Notes: a model not told the origin generated them from the sequence alone. Positions 33,399-45,197 are shown, counted from the first letter of the stretch. The stretch is DNA of 64,000 bases from Labyrinthula sp. Ha (GCA_015227615.1 JAALGZ010000031.1:62001-126000); one strand, 5' to 3'. Program-made: numbers and translations.

Positions 33399-35832
33399 GC
33401 ATGATCTCTAGTCTAGAAAAATCTCCAAAATATTTCGCGCTATTCGTTGTTTTTACTATTATTTGAGTATTAATATCTCCAGAAATAACTTTAGACCATG
33501 AATTGTTCCATTTTTTCAAATATTCTTCAATTTCAGAAATTATCAGGGCGTATTGTTATGAGTTCTAAATGTCATATGCAAACCTTTAATAATAACAACT
33601 GTTTTCTAGTTCTAAAACTATAGATGATGTGCTTTGGCTGCTTCTTGACGTACCAAGTGGCTTCAATTGAAATTTACACTTAGAAAAATCAGCTGCACCA
33701 TCCGATTTCATTGCTCATTTCGATAAAAATGACCTTCCACCCATCGAACTCATATTTTTATGAACTCATTTGTGACCGGATCAGTTTAGGTCTTTGAATA
33801 AGAGTTTCTCTACATTAAATCAGTACAGGGAGTAATGCATTTCAAATAGGTTGATGCAGGTAGAATCACCAACATTGTGACAGATGATCTATAGCTCTCT
33901 TGTTAATTAATGCTGATTTACACTAAATACACATGTCCTTATGAACATGGTAAATTCCATTAAACTATAATTACTTCTATTTCTACGCATTGAAATCCTT
34001 AGTTTAAATACTCTGCACATTACATTCACTGAGAGAACCCACTCACAGCTCAAGTTTAGCAAAGTCAATATGTGTGTATAGAATACAACAGATCATAAGA
34101 AAAGTAAAACCTGCGCACAGCAGTTAGATTGCGAAGTAAATAGCATAGCTCTAATTGAGCGAAGTACAAATTTAGACGCATAGTGATAAATACCATCTCA
34201 CATCCAGCATGAAAACTCCTTGGGGTTCAAAATAATATTCAGAAAATAACTAGTGAGATAAGCAAAGATTATCGGGACGAAACCAATAATATTTTAAAAG
34301 CTATCAACCCCGCAAGATTAACCTCGGTATCAATGAATGTTTGGTAGGCTTCCTTCTCTCTATATCAGGAGTCGAGGCTATGGGTAATGTAGAACACACA
34401 AATACTTGATTTAGTTACACTTGGTTTCTGGAACAGGAACCAAAATTCTATGTAAATTAAGTAAATTCTAGCTGTAAAAATACTTGAAACTATCTTTTGC
34501 CAGCTATACTATTCATTTTGTGTGAATAATAGCGTGGAAAGGTCAGTTTCAAAAACATAGTAAATGAAATGGGGGCACTCAGCTATACCATGATTGGATG
34601 GATATGTAGTGCTAGTATAGACTTACTTGTCCGAACTATTCATGCCTTAATTTTTCAAAATACTTAATTTATATGAATTCTCCATAAAGGCAGGCATGTT
34701 ACAATAAAGTCCAATCTCTAGATGATTAGCTGGAAACAAGTGTATTTTATTGGTCAAAAAAGATTAGAACCAGTTCCGCAAGTTTTATGCCTCAATGAAG
34801 TGTTGTAATGTTGATGAAAATCATCTTTAAATATTTTATATAAAATTTAAGTATGATGTTAGTAAACATATAAATCAAGCACACGTCATATAAAATAACA
34901 TTCTTCTCTTGTTACGAGCCTTGATTTTAGTTAGAAAAAACAATACCTGCAACTACAATCTAACACAAATACAACTTGCAAGTTTTAGGCTAGTGTGTTT
35001 TAGAAATATAAAATAATTGCCTGCTGGAAATAAGTTGCAGACACTGACGTTTGCATATAGACTAAGAAAAACATCAAAATATTGCTGATTTGCAAACCCG
35101 AAATTGTGGGCTTTAACCAGATGCGTATAACAATATAACCTATATGATTGATAACATATGTTTTATACTTTGAGAGATATCTAAATTATAAATTGAATTT
35201 TAAACAATAAGAACGTTATTCTTTTCTTACATTAGTAAGCTTCATTAAGTACCTCCGTATAACGCCTAAAGCATTCGTTAAAATAAGGGTAGCCAAACAA
35301 CATTCTTTTATTTAACTTTTCTTTCTATCAATTAAACTTAACAAGATGTTTCTTTCCCATTTCAGTATCTTCGTTTTTTTACACGAAAGAAGGAATACAA
35401 AGGGCATTTCCTTTGCAAAAAATAGTTTTATCAGATGTATTGTGCGAGTTACGGGCTTAGTTCTTGGCAATATGTATAGGCTATTAAATTGAAATATAAA
35501 GGATCCAATATTTATTATATTTTTGGGTAGCCCTGAATTTATTTCTATCATACAGATAAACTATACAGCACAGGATAGGTTGATGAATATGTTTCACGTA
35601 TAAATGACCACAGGGTTGCAAACTGCAGCAAGAGACAGGAAAAGCATACAAGGGAAATAAAAAAAGGCATTGTTTAGTATTTCTTCTTGAAATATTTTCG
35701 CGAAGAAGTGAGGGTTGGTCTTATTGATTGGTTTATTCCTTTCGTGCTTGTTAAGTCCAGTCAGTCCTCCCTCAAGTACAATAAATTCGTAATGGTGCAT
35801 TACCATGTACTGAAGAAAACAAGAGTAACAAA

Positions 35833-35967
35833 ATGAGACTACAACCACCGAAACCAAGTCAGGAAGATGTAATCGCTGATCTTAAGTTTAAAGCTAGTTT
35901 CTTTGCAGCATATATCACTGTAATACGAGTTGCACCGTATGTAATAAAAGCCCTAGGTTTTGAATAA
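35833..35967 (+). CDS. TOM5-like mitochondrial import receptor subunit (44 aa)
   Basis: A 44-residue single-exon frame starting at ATG 35833 and ending in TAA. It reads as a short polar N-terminus (MRLQPPKPSQEDVIADLK) followed by one transmembrane segment with RVAPYVIKALGFE at the end. Animal TOMM5 (about 51 residues) has the same plan, with EDV before the helix, then LLRVTPFILKK at the end; the spacing from EDV to the RVxP motif agrees to within a few residues. TOM5 is a tail-anchored small subunit of the outer-membrane TOM complex. The gene is convergent with the zinc-ribbon gene (59 bp between stops). An 87-residue antisense frame covering the same place lacks any domain and is rejected. 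Confidence 0.65.
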   Translation: MRLQPPKPSQEDVIADLKFKASFFAAYITVIRVAPYVIKALGFE

Positions 35968-36026
35968 CTCCTAAACACAGATACCCCGATTTCTCGTTTC
36001 TCTCCTCTCAGGCACAGCTCTATTAC

Positions 36027-36320
36027 TCACCATTTCCCTATTGGACAATGTAGATGCTCAAACATAGCTTTAGCTTGTATATTGCATTTACAAACTTTAC
36101 AGAAAGAAACATACCCGTTCACAATTTTAGCTGCATGTTCGCATTTTCTACAAATGTATAACCTTTGACTAAATTCAGTTTCAAGCTCCTTCTTCGGTGC
36201 ATGTTTGGTTGATTTAGGAATATTTTCTTTGCATTTACTAGATAGCTTTATAACTCGTTTCCATTTGAATATGCCTTCTCTTCTTCCTAATTTAAGCGCT
36301 AAAGGAAGAGCTGACAACAT
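36027..36320 (-). CDS. small CPxGKW zinc-ribbon protein
   Basis: 97 residues from the ATG at 36320; the frame is open further upstream, but that would run into the Aurora 5' end. The C-terminus has C57-x2-C60, C74-x2-C77-x-C79 and a final C92-P-I-G-K-W97. This C-x2-C / C-x2-C-x-C-x4-K / CPxGKW arrangement is a compact zinc-binding module best known from phage and bacterial proteins of unknown function; its presence in a nuclear gene is notable. The N-terminus (MLSALPLALKLGRREGIFKW) is hydrophobic and basic and might be an organelle targeting signal. It is divergent from the Aurora kinase with 144 bp between start codons, so the two may share a promoter. Confidence 0.6.
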   Translation of the reverse strand: MLSALPLALKLGRREGIFKWKRVIKLSSKCKENIPKSTKHAPKKELETEFSQRLYICRKCEHAAKIVNGYVSFCKVCKCNIQAKAMFEHLHCPIGKW

Positions 36321-36410
36321 TGCTCTTGCTTTGACCAAATGAGTATGATGCAAATGTGCCAAAATATTCTTCAAATGGCAACAATGAAAAAGTGAACTAG
36401 AGTAAAACAA

Positions 36411-36416
36411 AACGTT
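36411..36416. promoter_or_regulatory. AACGTT motif in divergent Aurora / zinc-ribbon promoter
   Basis: A single AACGTT palindrome 49 bp before the Aurora ATG, the same hexamer that is clustered before the MFS gene and present 30 bp before the 4920 kinase. Function is inference. Confidence 0.3.
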
Positions 36417-36464
36417 TTCAAGAGAGAAAGGTAAAGCTAAAACGCAGCAAATCAAGTAAAGAAA

Positions 36465-37504
36465 ATGGAAATAAATAACCATTCGACAAATAAGGAAAAT
36501 ATTAAAACTCCTGTTCAAAACTTTTCTCAGCGCTTAGCTAAGAAAAAAGTGTCTTATGCTCCGTCCCCAAATCTTGAAACTCCTATTAAGAGGCCACAGA
36601 ACAGATTCAAAGTAGACGACTTTTGCTTTGGAAAAAAGTACTTTCTCTTTAACTGTAACAATTAGAATGGGACAAGGAAAGTTTGGAAGGGTTTACATGT
36701 GTAAGCATAAAGGAACTGGAGACCTAATTGCAATTAAAGTGTTTGAGAAGGAGAGGCTTCTGAAAGTTTTTTTTATCCATAACTTTATATTTAGTATGAC
36801 TTTGTCAAGCAATTTAGAAGAGAAATTGAAATCCATCAGCATTTGACTCATGAGAATATAATCGGCTTTCGAAATTTCTTTTGGGATGAAAAGAGGGTTT
36901 ATATTACACTAGAATTTGCAGTCTTTGGATCTGTTTATTCAGTTTTGCAGCGACAAGAGAAAACAAGATTTAAAAATAATGTGGCCTCTAGATTCATATA
37001 CGAAACCTCATTGGCTTTAGATTATATGCATTCAAAAAATGTTATTCATCGTGATTTGAAACCCGAGAATCTCTTATTGGATCATAATGTATATTCAATT
37101 AGTTTCCTAATTTTTTTCAGTATAAGATCAAGTTGGCTGATTTTGGATGGGCGATACACACTTCTTCAAAACGAGTCACAATGTGCGGTACTTTAGATTA
37201 CTTGGCTCCTGAACTAGTTGCAAGACAGAAATATACACATGAAATTGATAATTGGGGTCTTGGAATATTGACATATGAACTTCTATGCGGTGTACCACCA
37301 TTTGAATCTAGTGATGGTGATGGCACAAAGAAGTTGATTGCTAACTGTCATTTACGTTTTCCAACTCATGTATGTATCGAGGCAAAGGGTATGATCACGA
37401 AACTACTAGATAAAATGCCTGGACAAAGACTAGAGTTGAAGAACCTGCCTTTTCAACCTTGGATAAAAAAGTATAAACCGTTTTGGACGAACTCACTGAG
37501 GTAA
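36465..37504 (+). CDS. Aurora-family Ser/Thr protein kinase (four exons)
   Basis: Exons 36465-36637, 36666-36765, 36795-37088 and 37121-37504, with introns of 28, 29 and 32 nt (GT..AG). Splicing restores one continuous 316-residue kinase, while each intron retained would shift or stop the frame. Landmarks: glycine loop MGQGKFGRVY (59-68), ATP-binding K82 in AIKVF, HRDLKPEN (176-183), DFGWA (196-200; DFGW is an Aurora signature) and the activation loop KRVTMCGTLDYLAPE with T209 at the position of the activating threonine of Aurora A. HEIDNWGLGILTYELLCGVPPFE is also Aurora-like. Aurora kinases govern centrosome, spindle and cytokinesis events. The N-terminal extension is short (about 50 residues) and basic. 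It is convergent with the EF-hand gene, 158 bp apart. Confidence 0.93.
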
Positions 37505-37662
37505 GATTACTGTTCTCACCTGATAAAACTAAAAATGTTATGAGCTAAAAATTATCACAACTCACATGTAAGGGAGAGTCACATTTAAAATATTGTTCGT
37601 TTGGAAAAAGATTTCAGAAATTTTCTACTTCTATGTTACATCTCGAAATATTCTATTCTTGT

Positions 37663-38928
37663 CTATATTCTAGGCCATAATATGTTTGGGAACTTTTTGG
37701 ACACCAGGACAAACTCTTCAAAATTGATAACTCCATCACCGTTTTTATCCGCTTGTGCCATTATGGTACTTGCTTTTTTCTTTACCTCATCTTCACTACC
37801 AGCCATATGGTTAGCCTTCAAGATCCGTACAAGCTCTTCCTTGGTGATAACGTTGTTGCCATCTTCATCAAATACTAAGAACCCAAACTTCAACCTTTCA
37901 TCTTTTGTTGCAACACTTACATTTATTAAACTAATTACAAACTCTCTAATATCTATCTTTGAATGCTTTTGAAAAAGCTCAAATAATTTTTCCAGTTCAG
38001 GGGTAGATTCCATGTTTAGAACCTCACATAGTTCAGGGTATGTTAGCATCCCTGTCTGATTAGCTCCACCATCTTTCTCAATTACCAAGTATCTTTTAAA
38101 TGCTTTCTTCACAGTTTCAGTTTTTAAATTCACAGCAGTTCCAAATGCTTTTAGTGCTCGCTTCCTAGCATTTCTCTTACTTAATAGATCAGACATCTTG
38201 GTGGACCTGGATCCACTTTTTTGAACTGCCTCACCTGGTTGTAAAGACGCATTGCTACCTGTCTTGGTAAGTAGCGCAGACTTTGGCTGTTTTCCATCTG
38301 TAATCATTATATAAAACTCAGAAAAAGACACTTGCCCATCACCATCTTTGTCACACATTTTAATCATCTCATCAATATCTCCATCTGAAACCTTGTCACC
38401 TACGTTGATTAGGACGTGTTTCAGTTCAGCCGCACCAATGAAACCATTCCCATCCAAATCAAAGCTTCGAAAGGCATCTTTTATCTCCTCATCAGTAAAC
38501 TTAAAATGGGTTAAATCCTTTTCCCTGGCTTCTGGAGTCATCTGTGGAATACCTGGAGCGCTTTGTTTCGCATCTTGCATCTTTGTTTCTCCTTTTTCAG
38601 GAAGTGTCTCTGTAGGAACATTCTCTTCTACTTGTGGAACGGGACTGCTAAGCATTGGAGGAGGTCTAGAAGGTCGTGGGGGTAACATGGGGCGAGGCAT
38701 TGTTCTAATTGGGGAAACATTTCCTTGCATGGGACGTGGCATCGTGGGTGGTAGTCTTGCCCGAGGGGCAAATGACTGCATTCTAGGTGGTGGTGGTCTC
38801 ATTTGTAGATTTCCTTGCATGCCCATGGGCATTCTAGGCCGCATCATCCCTCTCGGCGGAAATTGCTGTCGTGGTGGAGGTGGACGACCCATTGGGGGTC
38901 TCATTAGGGGTTGTCTAGGGGGCTGCAT
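37663..38928 (-). CDS. proline-rich EF-hand calcium-binding protein
   Basis: 421 residues. The first 105 residues are Pro/Arg/Met-rich ([20 protein letters not shown] and similar), a disordered arm that could bind SH3, WW or profilin partners or RNA. Canonical EF loops are D157-E168 ([12 protein letters not shown]), D193-E204 ([12 protein letters not shown]), D354-E365 ([12 protein letters not shown]) and D394-E405 ([12 protein letters not shown]). A degenerate pair sits at about 284-330. The last part, with REFVxSL then [14 protein letters not shown], resembles calcineurin-B/CBL-type arrays. No kinase or protease domain is joined to it, so it is a sensor or adaptor whose target is unknown. 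It is single-exon and convergent with Aurora. Confidence 0.88.
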   Translation of the reverse strand: MQPPRQPLMRPPMGRPPPPRQQFPPRGMMRPRMPMGMQGNLQMRPPPPRMQSFAPRARLPPTMPRPMQGNVSPIRTMPRPMLPPRPSRPPPMLSSPVPQVEENVPTETLPEKGETKMQDAKQSAPGIPQMTPEAREKDLTHFKFTDEEIKDAFRSFDLDGNGFIGAAELKHVLINVGDKVSDGDIDEMIKMCDKDGDGQVSFSEFYIMITDGKQPKSALLTKTGSNASLQPGEAVQKSGSRSTKMSDLLSKRNARKRALKAFGTAVNLKTETVKKAFKRYLVIEKDGGANQTGMLTYPELCEVLNMESTPELEKLFELFQKHSKIDIREFVISLINVSVATKDERLKFGFLVFDEDGNNVITKEELVRILKANHMAGSEDEVKKKASTIMAQADKNGDGVINFEEFVLVSKKFPNILWPRI

Positions 38929-41900
38929 TTAAAGACAATACTCTAAATTTAACGGACTTCAAGAATATAGAAAGAAGTTAATGGCACAGCAGAGAAAAGG
39001 GATGTTTCTGACTATACTGAAGGGTCAGGTTTTCGTGGGCTTAGTAAGCAGCTCTTCTCTGTACAATAAAAGCATCCTGGCTTCATTTATTTGTTACAGT
39101 CAAGTCTTTCCATACAGAGATTGCTTACGGATTACTACATGATCACAGTCTTGCTACCATTTGACAAAGAAATCTGTTTAAACTTATTGTTGTGTAAATA
39201 AGAATTCTCCTCAGAATTTGAAAGTAGCTATTGTATTGAGATCAACTATCTAAGCTTAATTAGTCAGCAGGTTTACCCTGGTATTCTGTTAATTGCTTCT
39301 TTCGTTAAGCTGTTCTTGCGCATGTTAGCTAAGTACCACCTATCACTTCATCAGCCCCAATGGCTTGACACATATTTTGGATTCTTGAACATCCAAGAAA
39401 AGAAAGACATATAGATCACTTTCTTTTGCTATGAGAGATTACGCTTCTCAAGAATACCAAGTGGTGTTAAGCAACCAAGATAGTCGCCAAGTAATTTAGA
39501 AGAATCCTATGAAACCGTTTCAACTGTTTCTACGAATATTGACACTGTAATTCAGTGCTGACCCGGTACTTGGGAGGCTTTTGTGCAAGCACAATAAATA
39601 CGTGTTGATTCTACTATAAATTGATAGCTTGATGCCTAAGGACTTCAAAGGACCAGTGTTGCTACTTTAGACTATATGGTTGCAAAAGTTATTGAAGAAA
39701 ACGAATGAAGAAGGCAGATCTTCAAATTGCGCACATTCTCCAACGTAATATTGACGGAACATAAAAGGAAATTAGAGTATAATAGAGTCATGTCTTATGG
39801 AAGCACTTAAAATTCAAGATCATTTTAAGAAATCTACTGAGAGTAAGCCTTCATTTTAATAATTTTTTTAATATTACTCCGGTATGCTACCAAATCATCT
39901 TCTTAAACCCTCTTCTCTAAGTTTCGAATGAGAGCGCAGAAAAATTTATTTTTTTTAAATTTGACCTCCTAACGCTTTGGCTATAGGAAGAGATTTTAAT
40001 GTTTAACTTTCTTATTAAATATAGCGTCATCAGGTAGCAGCACGAATAGGTTTCTGGTATTCTTATTCTCCATGAACAATAAATATAGCTTCCCTGAAGT
40101 TTTGCTGCCCATCAAAATTAAGTCAGAACTACCTGCTTCATATTGGTTCTATCTAAGTGTGCATCCTTTTGCGTTTAGTTTCTATGGGTGGTCGGAAAGT
40201 TCAAAGTGTATTACCAACTGGTGCCTGTTTGCTTTTGGATTGAATAATATGATAACAAAAAAATTGTCTCTATTAAACTCCCGAATTAAGCTTAACTTCA
40301 TTTTAAGGAATCAAAATTTGGCTCAAAGTCAATTCACCATACAAATATCTCTAGGAATACAAAAGCAACAATTTATTAGGAAGAGTATATACAAGGATGA
40401 TGATGTAACAGTTTTCATAATCAGTTAACTAAATTGACATTTGCACGAAACCCATTGTTGAACTCAATAAATGTGACTTTTAACTAAAGTTAAAGGAAGT
40501 TAACTCTCCTATCCGATTATTGTTGCTATTAAATAGGGGAAGAAAATGAAGTGCCAAAGGTTTGTATTTCGAAAGAATACTCATTGGACAAATGATGTCG
40601 GTATCCTCACTCGGCTGCGGATATTTATATTCATGGCTGGTAAATGATTCGTGACAGTTGAAATAATTTTCTAGTGCACTTAAACTGAAAGTATTAATAA
40701 ACAATAAATCTAGACTGCACTTTTTCTAAGTTGACGACAGTAATTAAGTGCTGTATAGTATTTTTTTCATTTTAATACTGGCCCACTTCACCTTTGTGCC
40801 CAGTGGAACATTTATTTAGGTTACTTATTTTCTTTTAATTGAGTTATTTTGTGTAATTACCGTCCAGTTTCTAGAAAGCAAGACCAAATCTTCAGCAATA
40901 AAGTTATTGTATGGCGAAGAATGTAAGTTGAAAACATTAATGCTAATCCCTGAGGATCTAGAACACAGGAAAACTTCATGAGAACTTAATGAAATTAGCT
41001 AAGAATTTGCTAGATATTCTACATCCATATAAGCGATAAAAACTAAGTTTAATCTTATTTAAAACATATGTACTAGTTACTATAATATATCGGCAGCCAC
41101 GCAGTTTTTCCTATAAATGTGGAAACTATGTTACTGGCTGAAGTCAGATATATTCCGGAGTAATATATTTATTGTACAAACAAACACTTGTCATTTTAGG
41201 CTCAAAGTTAGAGGTAATTATCTGGTTTGTTAAGATTTATCAATATTTAAATGTTTCCTATTTTTTCCTGAGTAGCAATAAGAAACATAGAAATTTTATA
41301 TGAATCAAATGATTTAGATCTTATTTCTTTGCTCACTACAAAACTTAAGAATATTGGCTTTGTCTAAATCACCTAAAATTTATATTTATTTCTACGCAGT
41401 TGATAATTTCCTTAAAAGGATCAAATTGACCCGGAAAATCCTAAGTACAATGCACTTGATCCACATGGCCCACCTCTTGAATGTATTGTTGCGGTTCAAG
41501 AATGCAATAGACTTTTTTGGAAAGTTCTTGCGGGGTACTGTTGTCCAAATATTTATTGGCAATAAATATTTTTCTATAATCAGTTTAAATGTTTGGGAAA
41601 GTATCCGAATCAGTCAGTGAGAAAACAAAGATAAAAAAAATGTTAGAATACTATTACATCATATCCAACCCCCAAATCAGAACTTAAATCCATTAAAAGC
41701 AATTATTTTAGTATTAATAATTGGCCATAAGCATCGTCTAAGCTGGTTATTTTGAGCTTAGAACGACAAGATTGCCTCTTTTCTTAATTTTCTGACGGGA
41801 AGTTTCACTAGTCAGAACCTAAAAGGACAGCTTTTGTACATATAATTATGAAGTAAATAGATAATTACTTTATCATAACTCAAAACAGTAAATAATTTTT

Positions 41901-42032
41901 AATCAAAAAAGCCATGGTGGTGTAATTCTTAACTATTTGAAGGCTTTATTCTTCAGTTTGCACTAAACAGTTTATATTGCAAGTTAGAAAGCCATGCAGT
42001 AATGCAACCATGTGATATCTAACAAACACAAA
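38929..42032. other. gene-free region between EF-hand and sulfotransferase-like genes
   Basis: About 3.1 kb. One ATG-initiated frame of 118 residues (40072-40428) has no recognisable domain and may be chance; the 41354-41620 and 40480-40704 frames are also unconvincing. No structured RNA or repeat was recognised. Confidence 0.45.
40072..40428 (+). CDS. hypothetical short ORF, doubtful
   Basis: 118 residues from ATG to TAA, rich in Ile, Leu, Phe, Asn and Ser, with no signal peptide, domain or repeat I can name. Its composition matches translated AT-rich noncoding DNA, and it has no close gene neighbours. It is kept only because it is the longest ATG-initiated frame in this gap. Confidence 0.15.
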   Translation: MNNKYSFPEVLLPIKIKSELPASYWFYLSVHPFAFSFYGWSESSKCITNWCLFAFGLNNMITKKLSLLNSRIKLNFILRNQNLAQSQFTIQISLGIQKQQFIRKSIYKDDDVTVFIIS

Positions 42033-43751
42033 ATGAAACAAAACAAGAACAAAGCAAGAAACTATATCGCTTTGGGGATACTTTCGACATTTTTTTATTT
42101 TCGACGACAATTCCTTGTGAATCAAAGCATTCAGTCTTTTGTTGATGAGTTTAAATTACCATTTTTGCTGCATGGTAATGAAATTATATTTTCTTCGTAC
42201 ATTAGTCACACGGACACAAGTCTTCTTGAAGAATTCTATAAAGAACTTTGTCAACAAAAATGGAACAACTGTATAAATTTATGTGAAATAAATTATATTG
42301 ATGTAAACATGTTTTATTCTCGCAATATTCCTGATTTTTCGGAGGCTGTTAACAAGACAAAACGCAAATTATCTGAATTGAAACTTGGTTTACCTGAAGC
42401 ACGTAGAAATTTTCTGTTCGTCAATTTATACGGAGACGAAAAATGTAAGATCGAAACATTTGAAACATTTTCAAAATATCATTCAACAACGACAACAAAT
42501 CAGACGTTTGAACTCACATATCCTGAAGATAATATTCCTGGACATATAGGCAGAAGTCTGTTTCATCCAAATGTTCTTTTAATGAAAGAAGTTGCTGATG
42601 AAAGTGGATTTCACTTTAAAAATATTATTCTTTTGGATGAAATTTGGAAAATATATGAAAGCGTTAAAAAACATAAACAGGAAATAAGGGTGCTCAAGAC
42701 TATAGATAATAACTTGAAAAACTTGTTTGTTCAATCAAAGTTTGTAAATTCATTCGTTGTTGATCTACGAAGGAATAGTTTATCATCTCCTTTGAATGTT
42801 TTGAACTCTATTTTCGGATCATCTATATATTTTTCAAAAGCAGTAAATGAAAAAAACAATCGTAAAAAAAGTTACTTTGAGACAAAATTAACCTCTGTAC
42901 AAAATCATCTTGTTTCATCATACAGAGAAAAGACCAGAGTTCATACACGAGTTGAAAAGAAAAAAGCAAGTATTATATTTTTTGCAGGCTTAGAAGGTAC
43001 ATCTCATCACCTTTGGAGAAAAGTATTTGATCAAGTTGGAACGCTTAGTGAAGAAAAAAACAAAGACTTAAATCTAGTTGCTAACTGTACTTTGAATTCT
43101 GCTCTCATGACAAATTCTATTTCTTGTTGGGATGCTCATACAGATGTTGATGGATTATATTGCGCAGCTAGTTCAGCAAAATATATCTCGAGCTTAGATA
43201 GGATAAAAAGTGTGAAAGATGTACTGCCAAAAGACAAATCCTATTTATTGAACTTGGGAAGAAGGTTTTCCTCTGGACCTTGTGATAATATTGCTTCTTT
43301 TCCTTGCTTCAAAGGTCTAGACAAAGCTCTGAATAAACCCGATTTGCTTGATTTGAAGTATCTGTTTGAAAAAGAGTTTAATGTTAAAGTTGTTGTGTTG
43401 ATGAGAAATATAAGAGATATGATTTATAGTACTATATGGAGACGTCACTTCAATAAGAATATGCCCTATATTTATCAGGAAAAAGTATTGGAGAATAATT
43501 TGGCTGCTTTGATAACAGAGGTTGAAATGTTGCGCAGAAGTCAGTTTCTTTGTGTAGAATATGAAAATGTGGATGCTAAAGCTGTTGATAGTTTTCTGGG
43601 GTTTGACGGACTTTTAGAGAAAGCGTTTAACTTAGTTTGGAAACCTAAAAACAGAACTGGGTTTATCCTTCCAGAGAGACATCAGAAATTTCTGCAAACG
43701 ATGGAACGATATTATACCTATTTGAGATTTCTGTGTGAAGGTGGAGAATAA
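42033..43751 (+). CDS. type II membrane protein, sulfotransferase-like
   Basis: 572 residues from ATG 42033. A basic N-terminus (KQNKNKARN) and one hydrophobic helix (YIALGILSTFFYF, about 9-21) fit a Golgi type II anchor. Near residues 312-330, IIFFAGLEGTSHHLWRKVF looks like the strand-loop-helix that binds the 5' phosphosulfate of PAPS. VVVLMRNIRDMIYSTIWRR (about 454-472) resembles the 3'-phosphate-binding RDPRDxxxS motif of sulfotransferases. Together they suggest transfer of sulfate to a carbohydrate or protein in the secretory pathway, a common activity in algae with sulfated polysaccharides. The first 300 residues are not recognised. Single exon; no gene lies within 3 kb on either side. 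Confidence 0.55.
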   Translation: MKQNKNKARNYIALGILSTFFYFRRQFLVNQSIQSFVDEFKLPFLLHGNEIIFSSYISHTDTSLLEEFYKELCQQKWNNCINLCEINYIDVNMFYSRNIPDFSEAVNKTKRKLSELKLGLPEARRNFLFVNLYGDEKCKIETFETFSKYHSTTTTNQTFELTYPEDNIPGHIGRSLFHPNVLLMKEVADESGFHFKNIILLDEIWKIYESVKKHKQEIRVLKTIDNNLKNLFVQSKFVNSFVVDLRRNSLSSPLNVLNSIFGSSIYFSKAVNEKNNRKKSYFETKLTSVQNHLVSSYREKTRVHTRVEKKKASIIFFAGLEGTSHHLWRKVFDQVGTLSEEKNKDLNLVANCTLNSALMTNSISCWDAHTDVDGLYCAASSAKYISSLDRIKSVKDVLPKDKSYLLNLGRRFSSGPCDNIASFPCFKGLDKALNKPDLLDLKYLFEKEFNVKVVVLMRNIRDMIYSTIWRRHFNKNMPYIYQEKVLENNLAALITEVEMLRRSQFLCVEYENVDAKAVDSFLGFDGLLEKAFNLVWKPKNRTGFILPERHQKFLQTMERYYTYLRFLCEGGE

Positions 43752-45197
43752 ACCTCTGACGAATTTTGATTTTGAAAAATTTGGCCTTCTAGTCCTAATT
43801 AAACGAAGTATATCGACCAGTTGGAAGCCAGTTATGCTTATATAGGAGTGGTAACAGTATTGGCTTCCCTACCTTAGAATGAGTTATTACCTGAACATCA
43901 TCTTAAGAAAATTGCATTTTCTTTAGCCAGAAAACATTTTTCCTCTGTATCTATTTGGCCCCGTTTGTTGAGATTCACATCAGATAACTAGGTTCGGAAT
44001 AAGATTACGATTCTAAGGTAAAGGTTTTAGCCAAATTCTAGTAAGGCCTAGAATCTGGATCTCGAATTATGCTGAGTTTAAAGTACTGGTTCTAGAATTA
44101 GGAATAGATAAGATTCTCGAGATTCCACGGTTTCTAGAGTTTTTCTAACTTTTAAACCTTTTGCAAAAGCACTTCCAGAAATGAATGAACAAAAGTCAGT
44201 AATTACTTAGTCAAAATGTTTTACAGTTTTTTCTGCCAGTAGAAAGATATATCTCGAACAATTTTTTTTCTGAGTATGAGCCAGGCTCTTACAAGGAAGC
44301 CCAAATGAAAAACACGGAGAAAGGACATTTTCCTGGATAACTTCAAAGTAAGTTAGGATTCTCAAGAATTTTGAGAGAAAGCCGAGAATGAACTGTCCAG
44401 TATCAGGAGCACAACGAGAAGAAACCTAGTAAAATTTAGCCCAAGCTCTTAGCTTGAAAGATCTCTTTTAAGGTTGTTCCAGAATAGTTATTCGCGGTTA
44501 AATTTCTTTTATTTCATGTGTCCTGTGAAAATGAACTTGTTTAGATTCTTTATTTCTTAGATTTCTCTGAGGTGACACAAACATACTTTAGGGCATGAAT
44601 TCTGTTTTATGCACTTTTCATGATCATTTCTTAATCTACACAAGACTAGATAAACTCCTGAATGAGGTACAGAAATTCTCATTATCAAATCTTCTTCACT
44701 AAATTTCATACAGAGAGCTATTTGAATTCTTTGCCTCCTTCAAAGAAATTACAGTGACGTACAGAGGGAGTGGGCATAATGATTTTGTTTCATTGCGACG
44801 CCTAATTTCCAAAATAATTCAGGTTTTCCTGAAGCTAAAGTATCTCATGATTTGCAAATTACTAAAGCTACCTCAATGATATTAAGTTATTAGGACGATT
44901 CAGTAGGTATTTGTCTCAGAGATAGCGACAATATCCCGTTTGGCACCAAGGCTGCAAATTATGTGACTGAGTGGACACAAGTCTGATAGAGCAAAAGTGG
45001 TACTAATGGTTTTGGTACTAAGGCTTACGCCTTGTATTCTTTCAGTTTGCCCTTCTGCTAGGGTTGAAATTGTATTATTCCAACAGCTTATTTTTTTTTA
45101 ACTTGGGAGATCTTTGTTTGTGCACTTGTAGCTAGAAGTGAAATCTAAGAGAAACTATCAACAATTATTTGATACTTATTTTAATACTGGCTACCTA

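Larger units (their letters stand above)
28461..35832. other. gene-free AT-rich region, largest gap
   Basis: About 7.4 kb without a supportable gene. It includes a strong hairpin 200 bp after the CBM1 gene (28662-28703), a strand-asymmetric T/G-rich block (about 31.8-33.2 kb) and a copy of the dispersed repeat (about 33240-33398). Open frames at 28859, 30500, 32204 and 32391 overlap each other in places or lack domains. Mobile-element decay is the likeliest content, but no element could be named. Confidence 0.45.

Noticed and set aside
35594-35857. 87-residue minus-strand ORF
   Set aside because: It overlaps the TOM5-like gene on the opposite strand, has no domain, and the TOM5-like reading explains the coding signal better.
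36321-36518. N-terminal extension of the zinc-ribbon ORF to 36518
   Set aside because: It would overlap the first exon of Aurora and adds a hydrophobic, unlikely sequence; the ATG at 36320 is preferred, though not proven.
37601-37972. 123-residue plus-strand ORF
   Set aside because: A shadow of the EF-hand gene on the other strand.
38348-38932. 194-residue Gly-rich plus-strand ORF
   Set aside because: Antisense of the proline-rich EF-hand protein; its Gly/Arg content simply mirrors proline codons.
41416-41565. Short frame with a PLxxxxxVQExxRLF-like run recalling the C-terminal region of dynein heavy chains
   Set aside because: Under 50 codons, no ATG, and only a handful of matching residues; likely chance.
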